From the NCBI RefSeq assembly GCF_900114915.1, contig NZ_FOUS01000013.1, forward strand, positions 211,919 through 275,918: a stretch of DNA of 64,000 nt, written 5' to 3'. The notes under the pieces were generated by a model. That model saw nothing but the letters and a program-made list of their open reading frames with translations. It had not been told where the DNA came from and made no database searches. This document shows positions 31,901 through 39,586 of this stretch, piece after piece. Source of the DNA: Bradyrhizobium sp. Rc3b (GTDB taxonomy: Bacteria; Pseudomonadota; Alphaproteobacteria; Rhizobiales; Xanthobacteraceae). The first letter of the stretch is position 1. Every line of letters begins with the position of its first letter. The position numbers and the translations under genes are program-made.

Positions 31901-34757
31901 ACTGCGCCTCGCGGGCGCTGCTGAGGATCGAGTTCGCCGAACCGGTGCCGACCGCGGTCAGCGCGCGCTCGACCTCGGCAGAGGTCATCTTGAGCTGGGC
32001 GTTGACGTCGGAGGAGACCGTCATCAGCGACTGCTGGGCGGTGCGCGCACCGGTCTGGATCGTCTCGCTGGTGTTGACGACGAGGTTGGTGAGCGAGCGC
32101 TCGGCGTCCTCGACATGCGAGCGGATCGCGGTCGAGATCATCTCGGCGCGGGACATCATGTCCTCGCTGGCCTGGCGGCCGCTGCTTTCGATGCGGCCTG
32201 CGACGGCCTCGACGCGCGAGCCGAGCAGGTCCTCGAACTGTGCCACGCGCACGTCGATGTCGCTGGCGACCGAGCCGACCCGGGTCTCGATGACCTGGTG
32301 GATTTCCTGGAAGCGCGCCGTGACCGTGTCGGTCAGGTGCGTGCTGCGGCCGTCGATGATCTCGGTGACGCCGGTGATGCGGCGGTCGACCGCCTCGATC
32401 GCCTGCGCGGTGCCGTCCGTGAGGGTCGAGGTCAGCAGGGTCAGGCGCGTGTCGATCGACTGCACGGCCTGCGAGGCGCCGTTCGTGACCGCGGTGGTCA
32501 GGTAGGTGAGGCGGGAGTCGATCGACTCGAGCGCCTGCGTCGCATTGCCGGTCAGCGTCGTCGTGAGGTGCGTCAGGCGGGTATCGATCGACTGGATGGT
32601 CTGCGAGGCGCCATCGGTCAGCGTGGTGGTGAGGTTGTTGAGGCGCGCATCGATGGTCTCGATGGCCTGCGAGGCGCCGCCGGTCAGCGAGCTCGTGAGA
32701 TGGTTGAGGCGCGCATCGATGGTTTCGATGGCCTGCGAAGCACCGCCGGTCAGCGACGTCGTGAGGTGGGTGAGGCGGGAGTCGATCGACTGGATCGCCT
32801 GCGCGGCGCCGTCGGTCAGCGAGGTCGCGAGCGTGTTGATGCGCCCGTCGATGGTCTCGGTCATGGATTGCGCGCGGGTGTCGAACGACTGTTCGAGTGC
32901 GGCGACGCGGCCGACGAGCTGCTCGTCGAAGGTCTTGAGGTGACCATCGATCGTGCCGTCGAGGCTGGCGATCTTGCTGTTCAGCGAGGCGTCGAGGTGG
33001 TTGACGCGTTCGCCGACCGTGGTCTCGAACTGCACCAGGCGCTGGTCGAGCACGGCCGTGATCTCGCCGCCATTGGCGGTGAAGCGGGTGTCGAAATTCT
33101 CGACATAGGTCTTCAGCGACTCGTGGATGTCCTGCGTGCGCTGGCCCATGCGCTCGACGATCTCGCCGCCGAAGGTCTTCACGGTGCGGTCGAACTCGGA
33201 GATGTGGCGCGTGATCAGCGCACCCAGCGTCCCGCTGTCGCGGGCGAATTTCTCGACCAGCTCGGTGCCCTGGTTCCTGACCAGCTCGTCGAACGCGCTC
33301 ATCTGCAGCGACAGCGAGTCGTGCGCGGTCTCGGTCTGGCTGACGACCTTGGCGACGAGGGTGTTGACGGTGGCGTCGAGCGCCTCGCTCGCCTTGTCGC
33401 CGCTCGTCAGGATCTGGCCGGCGAGGCGGTTGCCGGCGTCGTCGATCTTGGCGGAGAGGTCGTTGGAGCGCAGCTCGAGCTCGAGCAGCAGCGAATCCGA
33501 GGAATTCTTCAGGCTGTCGTGCACCTGCTCGGTGCGCTCGGAAATGCCGTCGACGATCGCGGCGGAGCGTTGCTCGAACTCGCCGGTGATGCGGTCGATG
33601 CGCTCGTTGAGCATCTCGTGGACGCGGTCGGCGAGGTCGACGAACTCGTCGTGGACGTGGCCGGTCTTGAAGTTGAGGCTGGTGGTCAGCCGCTCGCTGG
33701 CATCGAGCACGGCGCGCGTGGTCTCGTTGCTGGCTTCCTCGAGGCGGTCGAGCAGGTCGCCGCCGCGCTCGCCGAGCGCCAGGATCATGTTGTCGCCGGC
33801 ATTGCTCAGCGCGCTGGTGATGTGGGCGCCGCGCTCTTCCAGCGCGCCGGTGATGGACTTGGCGACCTCGTCGACGCGCGAGGCGATCGCATCAGAGATC
33901 AGCGCGATGTCGTGGCGCAAATCGATCTGCACGCCGGAGATGGCGCTGCGGACCTGCTCGGCCTGGCCGACCAGATTGTCGCGCTGATGCGCGATGTCCT
34001 GCAGCAGGGCGCGGATGCGCACTTCGTTGTCGGAATAGGCGCGTTCGAGCGCGGCAACCTCGTTGGCAACCAGCGTCTCGAGCTCGCCGGCGCGCGCGAT
34101 GGCGCGCTCGATGCCGTCGCCCATCGCCGCGACCTCGCGGCGGATGGCCTGGCCGACGGTGACCATGGAATCGGAGGCCGAGCCCTCGGGCTCGGAGAAG
34201 CGGATCGCAACCTGCGCCATCGCCTGCGCGATCATGCGCATTTCCTGGCCGCGCCAGACCAGGCTCGCAAGGAAGTAGAACAGCATGATCGGCGCGAAGA
34301 ACATCGCAACCAGGCCGGCGATGACGAGCACGCCGCCGCTCTGGCCCATGGCGGCCTGGATCGAGGGCAGGAAGCCGAAGGTCAGCGCGGCGCAGGCGGC
34401 GAGCCAGACGCCGGCGAAGATGGTGGCGAAGGTGTAGACGTTGCGGGCAGGGCGGCCCTTCTGCAGGGCCTGGAGCAGCTGGCCAATGGTCTCGCGGTCG
34501 TCATTGGCGGCGCGGCGCGATGAGCGCGGCTCCTCGACCGGGTCGAACACGGTCGAACGTTCGTTGGCGGCGGGGCGCGGCTCGAAGCTCGGCTCGTCGA
34601 AGATCGGGGGCGGCGGCGCCACCGAAGGCGCGGTTTCGTTGCGCATCGCGGCGTTGCGGCTGGTGTCGGCAGCCGTGTCGCTGATGTTCAGGGCTTCCTG
34701 GATCGCAGAAAGCGCAACTTCTGTGGGGTCTTTGACCTTTTTCGGAGTGTTCGCCAT
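28983..34757 (-). CDS. gpr: GROWTH POLE RING (GPR/RgsE)-like giant two-TM repeat protein
   Basis: 1924 residues. An acidic, Pro-rich cytoplasmic start (1-100), then two membrane helices (about 109-131 and 141-167), then almost 1500 residues of predicted helix with apolipoprotein-like repeats. These include seven consecutive 22-residue units (ID.RL..LT..LT.GA.QAI.) and eight consecutive 44-residue units (L..AG..TA..I...AREAQ.). A Pro/Arg-rich linker (about 1700-1790) leads to a conserved-looking C-terminal domain of about 95 residues (AAEMWDRYQRGENKAFTKRLY). Length and plan fit Agrobacterium GPR (2115 residues), which forms a ring at the growing pole and is needed for polar growth, and Sinorhizobium RgsE. 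The assignment is by architecture. Confidence 0.85.
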   Translation of the reverse strand: MANTPKKVKDPTEVALSAIQEALNISDTAADTSRNAAMRNETAPSVAPPPPIFDEPSFEPRPAANERSTVFDPVEEPRSSRRAANDDRETIGQLLQALQKGRPARNVYTFATIFAGVWLAACAALTFGFLPSIQAAMGQSGGVLVIAGLVAMFFAPIMLFYFLASLVWRGQEMRMIAQAMAQVAIRFSEPEGSASDSMVTVGQAIRREVAAMGDGIERAIARAGELETLVANEVAALERAYSDNEVRIRALLQDIAHQRDNLVGQAEQVRSAISGVQIDLRHDIALISDAIASRVDEVAKSITGALEERGAHITSALSNAGDNMILALGERGGDLLDRLEEASNETTRAVLDASERLTTSLNFKTGHVHDEFVDLADRVHEMLNERIDRITGEFEQRSAAIVDGISERTEQVHDSLKNSSDSLLLELELRSNDLSAKIDDAGNRLAGQILTSGDKASEALDATVNTLVAKVVSQTETAHDSLSLQMSAFDELVRNQGTELVEKFARDSGTLGALITRHISEFDRTVKTFGGEIVERMGQRTQDIHESLKTYVENFDTRFTANGGEITAVLDQRLVQFETTVGERVNHLDASLNSKIASLDGTIDGHLKTFDEQLVGRVAALEQSFDTRAQSMTETIDGRINTLATSLTDGAAQAIQSIDSRLTHLTTSLTGGASQAIETIDARLNHLTSSLTGGASQAIETIDARLNNLTTTLTDGASQTIQSIDTRLTHLTTTLTGNATQALESIDSRLTYLTTAVTNGASQAVQSIDTRLTLLTSTLTDGTAQAIEAVDRRITGVTEIIDGRSTHLTDTVTARFQEIHQVIETRVGSVASDIDVRVAQFEDLLGSRVEAVAGRIESSGRQASEDMMSRAEMISTAIRSHVEDAERSLTNLVVNTSETIQTGARTAQQSLMTVSSDVNAQLKMTSAEVERALTAVGTGSANSILSSAREAQSTLVAASGEASNQIKGLAADVERTLSAAGSATAASILAGAREVQTTLVTASSDAANHVKTLTADVQRSLSLAGSTTAESITAGARDAQSALIAASAETANQIKALSSDVQRSLTMAGTSTAETIMSGAREAQSTLVTASSDAASQVKSLAAEVHRSLSQVGQSTAETITTSARDAQSTLLSVSAEQTSQVRSLAAEMQRALATAGGATIEALTSGVREAQGSLISASTDAASQIKSLTTDIERTLTAVGADTASTILNSAREAQTSLTSTSADAASQIRTISTEIERTLSAATANATNDIQTSALNAQNALISASNEASSRVKSSSSDVERSVLAASSSFGQAMTGKTDEIVTYVQQQADRLSNMIDAKRGALVDAIGSKTSQLTLDIDRVTSDALKSIETRGQAFSQTMMGNGSEVARTINAASEIATGAVGKSLKDLEQASRAAIDQSRQVSIAAVTEMQETSKILRTDTVALFERLREGNILLQEVLTGAHDNLNSLERALVTRVADFVSAMNDVTSRNGAATQNLEEQLNVFNSKTTKALQDLGELSTQFDAHGKALVDAAQVVEQSNKNTTASLAERKQALESLVTTIDLRTADLDQRLSRFTGLLDESLAAAEERARDIARVVAETAGAGSAAITRQFEAVRAASEEEHRQTIEAMHDIYRQTTDEADTMFKQSTEKFTNLVSSMKQMAFEMHNELEATRNELRRGVLEMPQEAAESTAQMRKVIVDQIEALAELNRIVAQHGRGLDVTTTGRASVAVQRQEEPIMAAAGGRSAETRMRDTGSASTLPPPDLGMPAARRTDAPPVAPAGNDQGRDGWLSDLLNRTDANQGAPTGREAPRGRAAPAPQPQAPQASSNPLESLSLDIGRLMDRNLAAEMWDRYQRGENKAFTKRLYTPAGQKAFDEVARKYRADRNFKGTVDRYVAEFERLLDEVARDGRGPQELRSHLTSETGLVYTLLAHAAGRLG
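30906..31961 (-). repeat. Tandem array of eight 132-base (44-residue) units in the GPR-like gene
   Basis: Eight successive protein segments of exactly 44 residues, without gaps. The first is LTAVGTGSANSILSSAREAQ..., the eighth starts LSAATANATNDIQTSALNAQ.... Identity between units is partial, so this is an old, diverged array kept in strict register. 44 is four 11-residue helical turns, as in apolipoproteins. Confidence 0.85.
32391..32852 (-). repeat. Tandem array of seven 66-base (22-residue) units in the GPR-like gene
   Basis: Seven successive 22-residue segments with no gaps, from IDGRINTLATSLTDGAAQAI to IDTRLTLLTSTLTDGTAQAI. Units 2 and 3 are nearly identical, suggesting more recent duplication than in the 44-residue array. 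Half of 44, so both arrays share an 11/22-residue helical period. Confidence 0.88.
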
Positions 34758-35158
34758 GTTCAGTCCGAGCCCTCGTTACTTGTACGCGTCCCCCCGCGAG
34801 CCCTGCGCGCTGCGTGCGCAAGCCCACAGACCGGATCATGCCGCTTGCGCGGATCTCCGAGCCGTCCCCACCCGGACGGCTTGTCCGCCAATTTCCGCAA
34901 CATCCTATTGGCAGAGCGTCGCGAATGAAATGCCCGCGATTAAGACATTCTTAATCATCGTTAACAGGATCGGGCCGTAACGCCTTAGCAATAAATGCAA
35001 TTCTCCACTGGACTCGGCTGATTGCGGCAACTTTTCGTCAATAAACCGGCGGAACTGCGTCGCCGACCCCGAACATTTCGTTAACCATTTCCATGCTTGG
35101 GTGAGGTCAATTCACCGCCGGACCGGCGGAACCGTCGCGCGATGCCGGGGCCTGCGCC
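34758..35158. other. Divergent 401-base spacer between the GPR-like and Hpt genes
   Basis: It contains the CtrA-like box at 34940-34954 and a TTAACCAT half-site at 35081-35088. It is notably more AT-rich than its surroundings in 34920-35100. No gene is visible. Confidence 0.55.
34940..34954. promoter_or_regulatory. CtrA-type binding site (TTAA-N7-TTAA)
   Basis: TTAA (34940-34943), seven bases, TTAA (34951-34954), inside a perfect inverted repeat GATTAAGA-CAT-TCTTAATC (34938-34956). This is the exact CtrA consensus spacing of alphaproteobacteria. It lies 183 bases before the GPR-like start codon and 205 before the Hpt gene. Which promoter it serves is inferred only. Confidence 0.6.
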
Positions 35159-35533
35159 ATGACGCCTGAACTGCAACGGATGGACTGGATGCCCTCGCCC
35201 CCGCTTGCACCCATCGACAGCCCGCTCGACCTCGACCATCTCTCCCGGATGACGCTCGGCGACGCGGAGCTGGAACAGGAAGTGCTGGCCATGTTCGCCG
35301 AGCAGGCGGTCCGCCTGATCGCGGCGATGGCGGCGCTGCCGGCCGAGGCGGGCGCTCTGGCCCACAAGCTCAAGGGCTCGGCGCGCGGGATCGGCGCTTT
35401 TGCGGTGGCGGATGCGGCCGCAAGCCTGGAGATCGCGGTCCAGACCGGCCATGACCAGCGCCACGCTTTCGCCGCGCTGAAAGAGGCGGTGACCGAGGCT
35501 CGCGCCGCCATCGAGGCGATGCTGAAGCCTTGA
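35159..35533 (+). CDS. Hpt (histidine phosphotransfer) domain protein
   Basis: 124 residues, one Hpt four-helix bundle after a short Pro-rich start. The phosphoacceptor histidine is His69 in LAHKLKGSARGIGA, with the conserved K and G residues of Hpt. Such proteins relay phosphate between a hybrid kinase and a response regulator. Partners are not adjacent; the hybrid kinases at 5.4-7.4 kb and 24.7-28.3 kb are formal candidates only. It is divergent from the GPR-like gene and shares its upstream region. Confidence 0.88.
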   Translation: MTPELQRMDWMPSPPLAPIDSPLDLDHLSRMTLGDAELEQEVLAMFAEQAVRLIAAMAALPAEAGALAHKLKGSARGIGAFAVADAAASLEIAVQTGHDQRHAFAALKEAVTEARAAIEAMLKP

Positions 35534-35697
35534 GGCCACGCGGCCGAGCCGGACTCTAGTCTCTTGTTTTGACGCGTTTTCTTCCCGCAAAGCGGGATTC
35601 ACTTCGGCTGAAAACCCTATGGCGCCCGGCTGATCGACCCGTTATAGGACAGCCCGGACCCTCCTTCATTCCCAGCACCGCGGCAGCACGAGCACAC

Positions 35698-36018
35698 ATG
35701 GCCAAGATTCACTTTGTCGACCACAAGGGCGAAACCCGCACGGTGGAAATCGAGAACGGCGCAACCGTGATGGAAGCCGCGATCCGCAACAGCATTCCCG
35801 GCGTCGAGGCCGAATGCGGCGGCGCCTGCGCCTGCGCGACCTGCCATGTCTATGTCGACGAAGCCTGGCGCGAGAAGGTCGGCAGCCCGACGCCGATGGA
35901 AGAGGACATGCTTGACTTCGGCTTCGACGTGCGCCCGAATTCGCGCCTGTCCTGCCAGATCAAGGTCTCCGACGATCTCGACGGTCTCGTCGTGACGACG
36001 CCGGAACGCCAAGCCTGA
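35698..36018 (+). CDS. Adrenodoxin-type 2Fe-2S ferredoxin
   Basis: 106 residues from the ATG at 35698. Cluster ligands are Cys40, Cys46, Cys49 (C-x5-C-x2-C in CGGACACATC) and Cys86 (RLSCQI), and MLDFGFDVRPNSRLSCQI is typical of the FdVI/adrenodoxin group, not the plant type. It carries electrons in the cytosol, for example to a P450 or Fe-S assembly. A ferredoxin-NADP reductase gene lies 700 bases away and is a plausible reductase for it. Confidence 0.93.
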   Translation: MAKIHFVDHKGETRTVEIENGATVMEAAIRNSIPGVEAECGGACACATCHVYVDEAWREKVGSPTPMEEDMLDFGFDVRPNSRLSCQIKVSDDLDGLVVTTPERQA

Positions 36019-36063
36019 TCCTGACAAGCCTGATCCTTACTGGCCTGCCTCTTCCGAACTGAA

Positions 36064-36531
36064 CTATATGTTCGGCGTCGCGACCTCGATGCCGCGCTTT
36101 TGCCAGGGTCTGAGCTTCTCGACGATCTCCGCGCTGAGCGGCGCTGGCCGCCGCGTCGCCTCGTCGAGCATGACCCCGACCGACATCGCCGAGGCGATGC
36201 ACTTTCCTTGCGAGAACACGACCTGCTCGAAGGTCACTGACGTCCGTCCGAGCTTCACTACGCCTAGGCCGAGCTCGATCGTGTTCGGCCAGTGCAGCTC
36301 GGCGCGGAAGTGGATGTCGAGCCGCACCATGATCCAGGCGAGCCCTGGCGGCGTCAGTCCGTACTCCGGCAGCTTCATCAGCGTGACGCGGCCGGTCTCG
36401 AAATAGGTGGCGTAGACCGCGTTGTTGACGTGCTGGTTGGGATCGAGATCGCCGAAGCGGACGTTGTCGCTGAGGCGGTAGGGATAGTCCTCCAGGCGCG
36501 GCGTCGTATCGAGGCGGCTTGGTGCGTTCAC
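36064..36531 (-). CDS. Hotdog-fold acyl-CoA thioesterase (YbgC/4HBT-like)
   Basis: 155 residues. The catalytic region RFGDLDPNQHVNNAVYATYF has the Asp and HVNNAVY block of 4-hydroxybenzoyl-CoA/YbgC thioesterases, followed by VRLDIHFRAELHWPNTIELG. It would hydrolyse short acyl-CoA thioesters in the cytosol; the substrate is unknown. It sits between the ferredoxin gene (convergent, 45 bases) and the reductase gene (divergent, 181 bases). Confidence 0.87.
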   Translation of the reverse strand: MNAPSRLDTTPRLEDYPYRLSDNVRFGDLDPNQHVNNAVYATYFETGRVTLMKLPEYGLTPPGLAWIMVRLDIHFRAELHWPNTIELGLGVVKLGRTSVTFEQVVFSQGKCIASAMSVGVMLDEATRRPAPLSAEIVEKLRPWQKRGIEVATPNI

Positions 36532-36712
36532 CGATTGATCTCCGTCATATCTTTCCTCGTTACAGCCCAGTTATTTTGCCCCGGCAAGTGGGCGCGGCTG
36601 CGGGGCGCTCCCGCTTTTATGCCTTCCCTGATCCATCCCCGTTGGCTAGACAGGCAGGGTCACCTCTGCCCGCCGGGCGCGTCCAACCGATAACGACCGA
36701 TAAAGAGACGAC

Positions 36713-37741
36713 ATGAGCGATGTGATCAAAACCGATGTGCTGATTATTGGCGCCGGCCCCTGCGGTCTGTTCGCCGCTTTCGAGCTTGGCCTTCTCGACA
36801 TGAAGGCGCATTTCGTCGACATCCTCGACAAGGTCGGCGGCCAGTGCGCCGAGCTCTATCCGGAAAAGCCGATCTACGACATTCCCGGCATTCCGCAGGT
36901 TTCGGGGCAGGGCCTCACCGACGCGTTGATGGAGCAGATCAAGCCGTTCCATCCGACCTTCCATCTCGGCGAGATGGTCGAGACCGTGGAGAAGATCGGC
37001 GATCCCGCCTTTCGCTGCACCACCGATGCGGGCAAGGTGTTCGAATGCAAGGTGCTGGTGATCGCAGCCGGCGGCGGCTCGTTCCAGCCCAAGCGCCCGC
37101 CGGTGCCGGGCATCGAGGCCTATGAAGGCACTTCAGTCCATTACGCCGTGCGCAAGATGGAGACGTTCCGCGACAAGAACGTGCTGGTCGTCGGCGGCGG
37201 CGATTCCGCGCTCGACTGGACGCTCAATCTGCATCCGATTGCGAAGCGCATCACGCTGTTGCACCGGCGCGACGAGTTTCGCGCCGCGCCCCACAGCGTC
37301 GAGCAGATGCGCGCGCTGGTTGCCGGCGGCAAGATGGATCTCCGGCTCGGCCAGGTCACGGCGCTCTCCGGCACTGAGGGCAAGCTCACCGGCGCCACCA
37401 TCAAGGGCAACGACAACAGCGTCACGGACATTGCCTGCGACACCATGCTGCCGTTCTTCGGGCTGACCATGAAGCTCGGCCCGGTCGCGAATTGGGGCAT
37501 CGCGCTGGAGAACAATCTGGTGCCGGTCGAGACGTCCGCGTTCGAGACCAATGTTCCCGGCATCTTCGCGATCGGCGACATCAATACGTATCCCGGCAAG
37601 ATCAAGCTGATCCTGTGCGGCTTCCACGAGGGCGCGCTGATGTCGCAAAAAGCCCATCGCTACGTCTATCCGGAGAAGCGGCTCGTGTTCCAGTACACGA
37701 CCTCGTCCTCCAGCCTGCAAAAGAAGCTCGGTGTCAACTGA
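36713..37741 (+). CDS. Ferredoxin-NADP+ reductase, thioredoxin-reductase-like type
   Basis: 342 residues. FAD-binding GAGPCG (13-18), second Rossmann site VLVVGGGDSALDW (about 160-172) with HRRDEFRAAP for NADP phosphate, and the terminal FAIGDINTYPGKIKLI. The redox-active CxxC of thioredoxin reductases is absent, which places it with the bacterial TrxR-like FNRs known from Rhodopseudomonas, Bacillus and Bradyrhizobium. It reduces ferredoxin with NADPH or the reverse. Confidence 0.93.
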   Translation: MSDVIKTDVLIIGAGPCGLFAAFELGLLDMKAHFVDILDKVGGQCAELYPEKPIYDIPGIPQVSGQGLTDALMEQIKPFHPTFHLGEMVETVEKIGDPAFRCTTDAGKVFECKVLVIAAGGGSFQPKRPPVPGIEAYEGTSVHYAVRKMETFRDKNVLVVGGGDSALDWTLNLHPIAKRITLLHRRDEFRAAPHSVEQMRALVAGGKMDLRLGQVTALSGTEGKLTGATIKGNDNSVTDIACDTMLPFFGLTMKLGPVANWGIALENNLVPVETSAFETNVPGIFAIGDINTYPGKIKLILCGFHEGALMSQKAHRYVYPEKRLVFQYTTSSSSLQKKLGVN

Positions 37742-37847
37742 CGGCGGCAGGGTGGGGAGGGGATGCCCCATGTTTCTGGCGCTGGAACCGTTCGCGAAAT
37801 CGCCGTAGTCTGCGGCCATTCCGGTCGTGGAATAACAAGGTGATCTA

Positions 37848-38441
37848 ATGCGGATTTTTTCCAGCTCTCGGCTGCTTCCCTTCCTCGCGCTCGCATTGTC
37901 GCTCGCGACGGTGACGCCGTCTGCGGCACAAATCGCCGAGCCCACGGCGGCGGGCCTCTGGCAGAAGGTCGAGGACGGCAAGACGGTCGGATGGTTTCTC
38001 TTCATCGACCACAACGGCATCTTCGAAGGCGTGATCGCAAAGACCTTCCCGCGGCCCGGCGACGATCCGAACGAGATCTGCAGCAAGTGCACCGACGATC
38101 GCAAGAATGCGCCGGTGCTCGGCATCTCCTTCGTCCGCAACATGAAGCGCGACGGATTGAAGTACGAAGGCGGCAACGTGCTCAATCCGCGCGACGGCCA
38201 GATCTGGAAGGCCAACATGAAGGTCAGTCCTGACGGCCAGACCCTGACCCTGCGCGGCTATCTCGGCATCGCCCTGCTAGGCAAGGATGAGGCCTGGACG
38301 CGCCTGCCTGACACCAACATCGCCCAGGTCGATCCTGCCATCGTTGCGAAATATCTGCCTGCGCAAGCCGCGGCCACCAAGCCGCCGGCACCGACGAAGA
38401 AGAGCGGCGGCACGATGATGGCGCCGGCGCCCAAGCAGTAG
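37848..38441 (+). CDS. Exported DUF2147 protein
   Basis: 197 residues with a signal peptide (about 1-27, ending SAA-QIA). The DUF2147 domain is visible in AAGLWQKVEDGKTVGWFLF, GDDPNEICSKCTDDRKNAPVLGI (two Cys, likely disulfide) and GLKYEGGNVLNPRDGQIW. Family function is unknown; it is a small periplasmic lipocalin-like protein. A Pro/Lys-rich tail follows residue 165. Confidence 0.88.
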   Translation: MRIFSSSRLLPFLALALSLATVTPSAAQIAEPTAAGLWQKVEDGKTVGWFLFIDHNGIFEGVIAKTFPRPGDDPNEICSKCTDDRKNAPVLGISFVRNMKRDGLKYEGGNVLNPRDGQIWKANMKVSPDGQTLTLRGYLGIALLGKDEAWTRLPDTNIAQVDPAIVAKYLPAQAAATKPPAPTKKSGGTMMAPAPKQ

Positions 38442-38712
38442 GCTCGAGCTCTGAGCTGGCTGATCGGCGGTAGCTTCCGGTCACGGTCATTCCCCGCACG
38501 AGCAGACGGTCTTCGCGGCGACGTTCGCCGAAAGGCGAATGCGTGCCCCGCCTGCTCCAGTAGTTCCCCGGAATGCGCGCTGGCGCCGGATTTGCATAGC
38601 TGTCCGCAAAGCTGCTGGGGAGCGAGTCGCCGTCTCCATGCCTGCCGTGCGCGGTGCTGTGGGCAGACGGCAGCGTTTGCCTCGCGGCGATCACTTCGAC
38701 CGCGGAGACGAC

Positions 38713-39069
38713 ATGAGACCTGCAAGACAGTGTGCCGCCGTGCTGCTGGGGTTGACGGTTCTGCTCACCAATTCGGCGCTGGCGCGCGACGACGGGCGCT
38801 ACGCCAACTCGCCGCTAAAACCCTGGTTCGAAAGCCTGCACAGCGAGTTCGGCCAGTGCTGCACCGACGCCGACGGTTACGTCATTGCCGACGTCGATTG
38901 GGAGTCCGATCGCGGCCGCTTCCGCGTCCGCATCGACGACGAATGGGTCGTGGTGCCTGACGGTGCCGTGATCACCGTGCCGAACAAGATCGGCCGCACC
39001 ATGGTGTGGAAGCACTATATCGACGGCCATCCGCGCGTGCGCTGCTTCATGCCGGGCAGCATGACCTGA
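38713..39069 (+). CDS. Small exported protein of unknown function
   Basis: 118 residues from the ATG at 38713, with a GCGGAG ribosome-binding site. Signal peptide about 1-24 (ending ALA-RDD). The mature part, with LHSEFGQCCTDADGYVIADVDWESD and RVRCFMPGSMT, has three Cys and many Asp. I have seen similar small exported proteins in Bradyrhizobium, but know no function. The 271-base gap before it holds small hairpins (TTCGCCGAAAGGCGAA) but no gene. Confidence 0.75.
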   Translation: MRPARQCAAVLLGLTVLLTNSALARDDGRYANSPLKPWFESLHSEFGQCCTDADGYVIADVDWESDRGRFRVRIDDEWVVVPDGAVITVPNKIGRTMVWKHYIDGHPRVRCFMPGSMT

Positions 39070-39079
39070 AAACGCTGAC

Positions 39080-39104
39080 GGCGCCCGCATCGGATGCAGG
39101 CGCC
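39080..39104. terminator. Hairpin between convergent genes
   Basis: GGCGCC, one mismatch, GCAT, loop CGG, ATGC, GGCGCC: a stem of 10 pairs with a C/A mismatch, located between the convergent small-protein genes. No strong T-run, so only a possible terminator. Confidence 0.45.
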
Positions 39105-39122
39105 GCAAGCGACGCGAAAGGC

Positions 39123-39392
39123 TCAGCGCGCTTCGCTGCCCGAACCTGCGCTCGCGAGCTGCTTGACGCGCGGCGACAGCACCGAAACCTGCGCCGGCGA
39201 GGCGGGCATGCCGGCGACGATCATCGAGGGCGCGGCCGACTGCTCTTCGACGCCGGCGCCGCCGAGCACCTGCACCTGCGTCGCCGAGATCGGCAACGAT
39301 TTCACTTCGTAAGTCGGAAGTTCGCTGGCGAAAGCAACGGTCGAGCTCGCAATCACGGCGCTGGCGACGGCAATCATTGTGAGAACACGCAT
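39123..39392 (-). CDS. Small exported protein of unknown function
   Basis: 89 residues from the ATG at 39392 with an ACGGAG ribosome-binding site. Signal peptide about 1-22 (ending AFA-SEL). The mature part is Val-, Ser- and Ala-rich with no Cys and no recognised domain. It is convergent with the preceding gene. Confidence 0.65.
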   Translation of the reverse strand: MRVLTMIAVASAVIASSTVAFASELPTYEVKSLPISATQVQVLGGAGVEEQSAAPSMIVAGMPASPAQVSVLSPRVKQLASAGSGSEAR

Positions 39393-39586
39393 TGGAAAAT
39401 CTCCGTTGAAGATGTCAATCGGAGGTTTGGTCGTCTCGATGCCGGAACAGGTTCGCTTGTGCGAGAACATTCCCGTGGCCGTCGGCGAACATATTGATTG
39501 CTTGATGCGCAACGACGAAACGAGAAAGAAGTTTTTCGCGCCAGTGTTTCCGGACGGTTTCGCGGATTGACCGGCGCAGCTCGCGG

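Noticed and set aside
30906..32852. GPR-like repeat arrays as a CRISPR or satellite
   Set aside because: The periods are multiples of three, remain in frame and encode amphipathic helical units.
28965..34523. An 1852-codon open frame on the plus strand opposite the GPR-like gene
   Set aside because: It is an effect of GC-rich codon bias. Its translation is repetitive (RGLDLARRI..., ALGVDHV...) and has no domain, while the minus-strand protein has TM helices, repeats and a conserved C terminus.
35045..35082. Second EcfG promoter before the Hpt gene (GGAAC ... CGTT)
   Set aside because: The spacer is about 23 bases, outside the 16-17 allowed.
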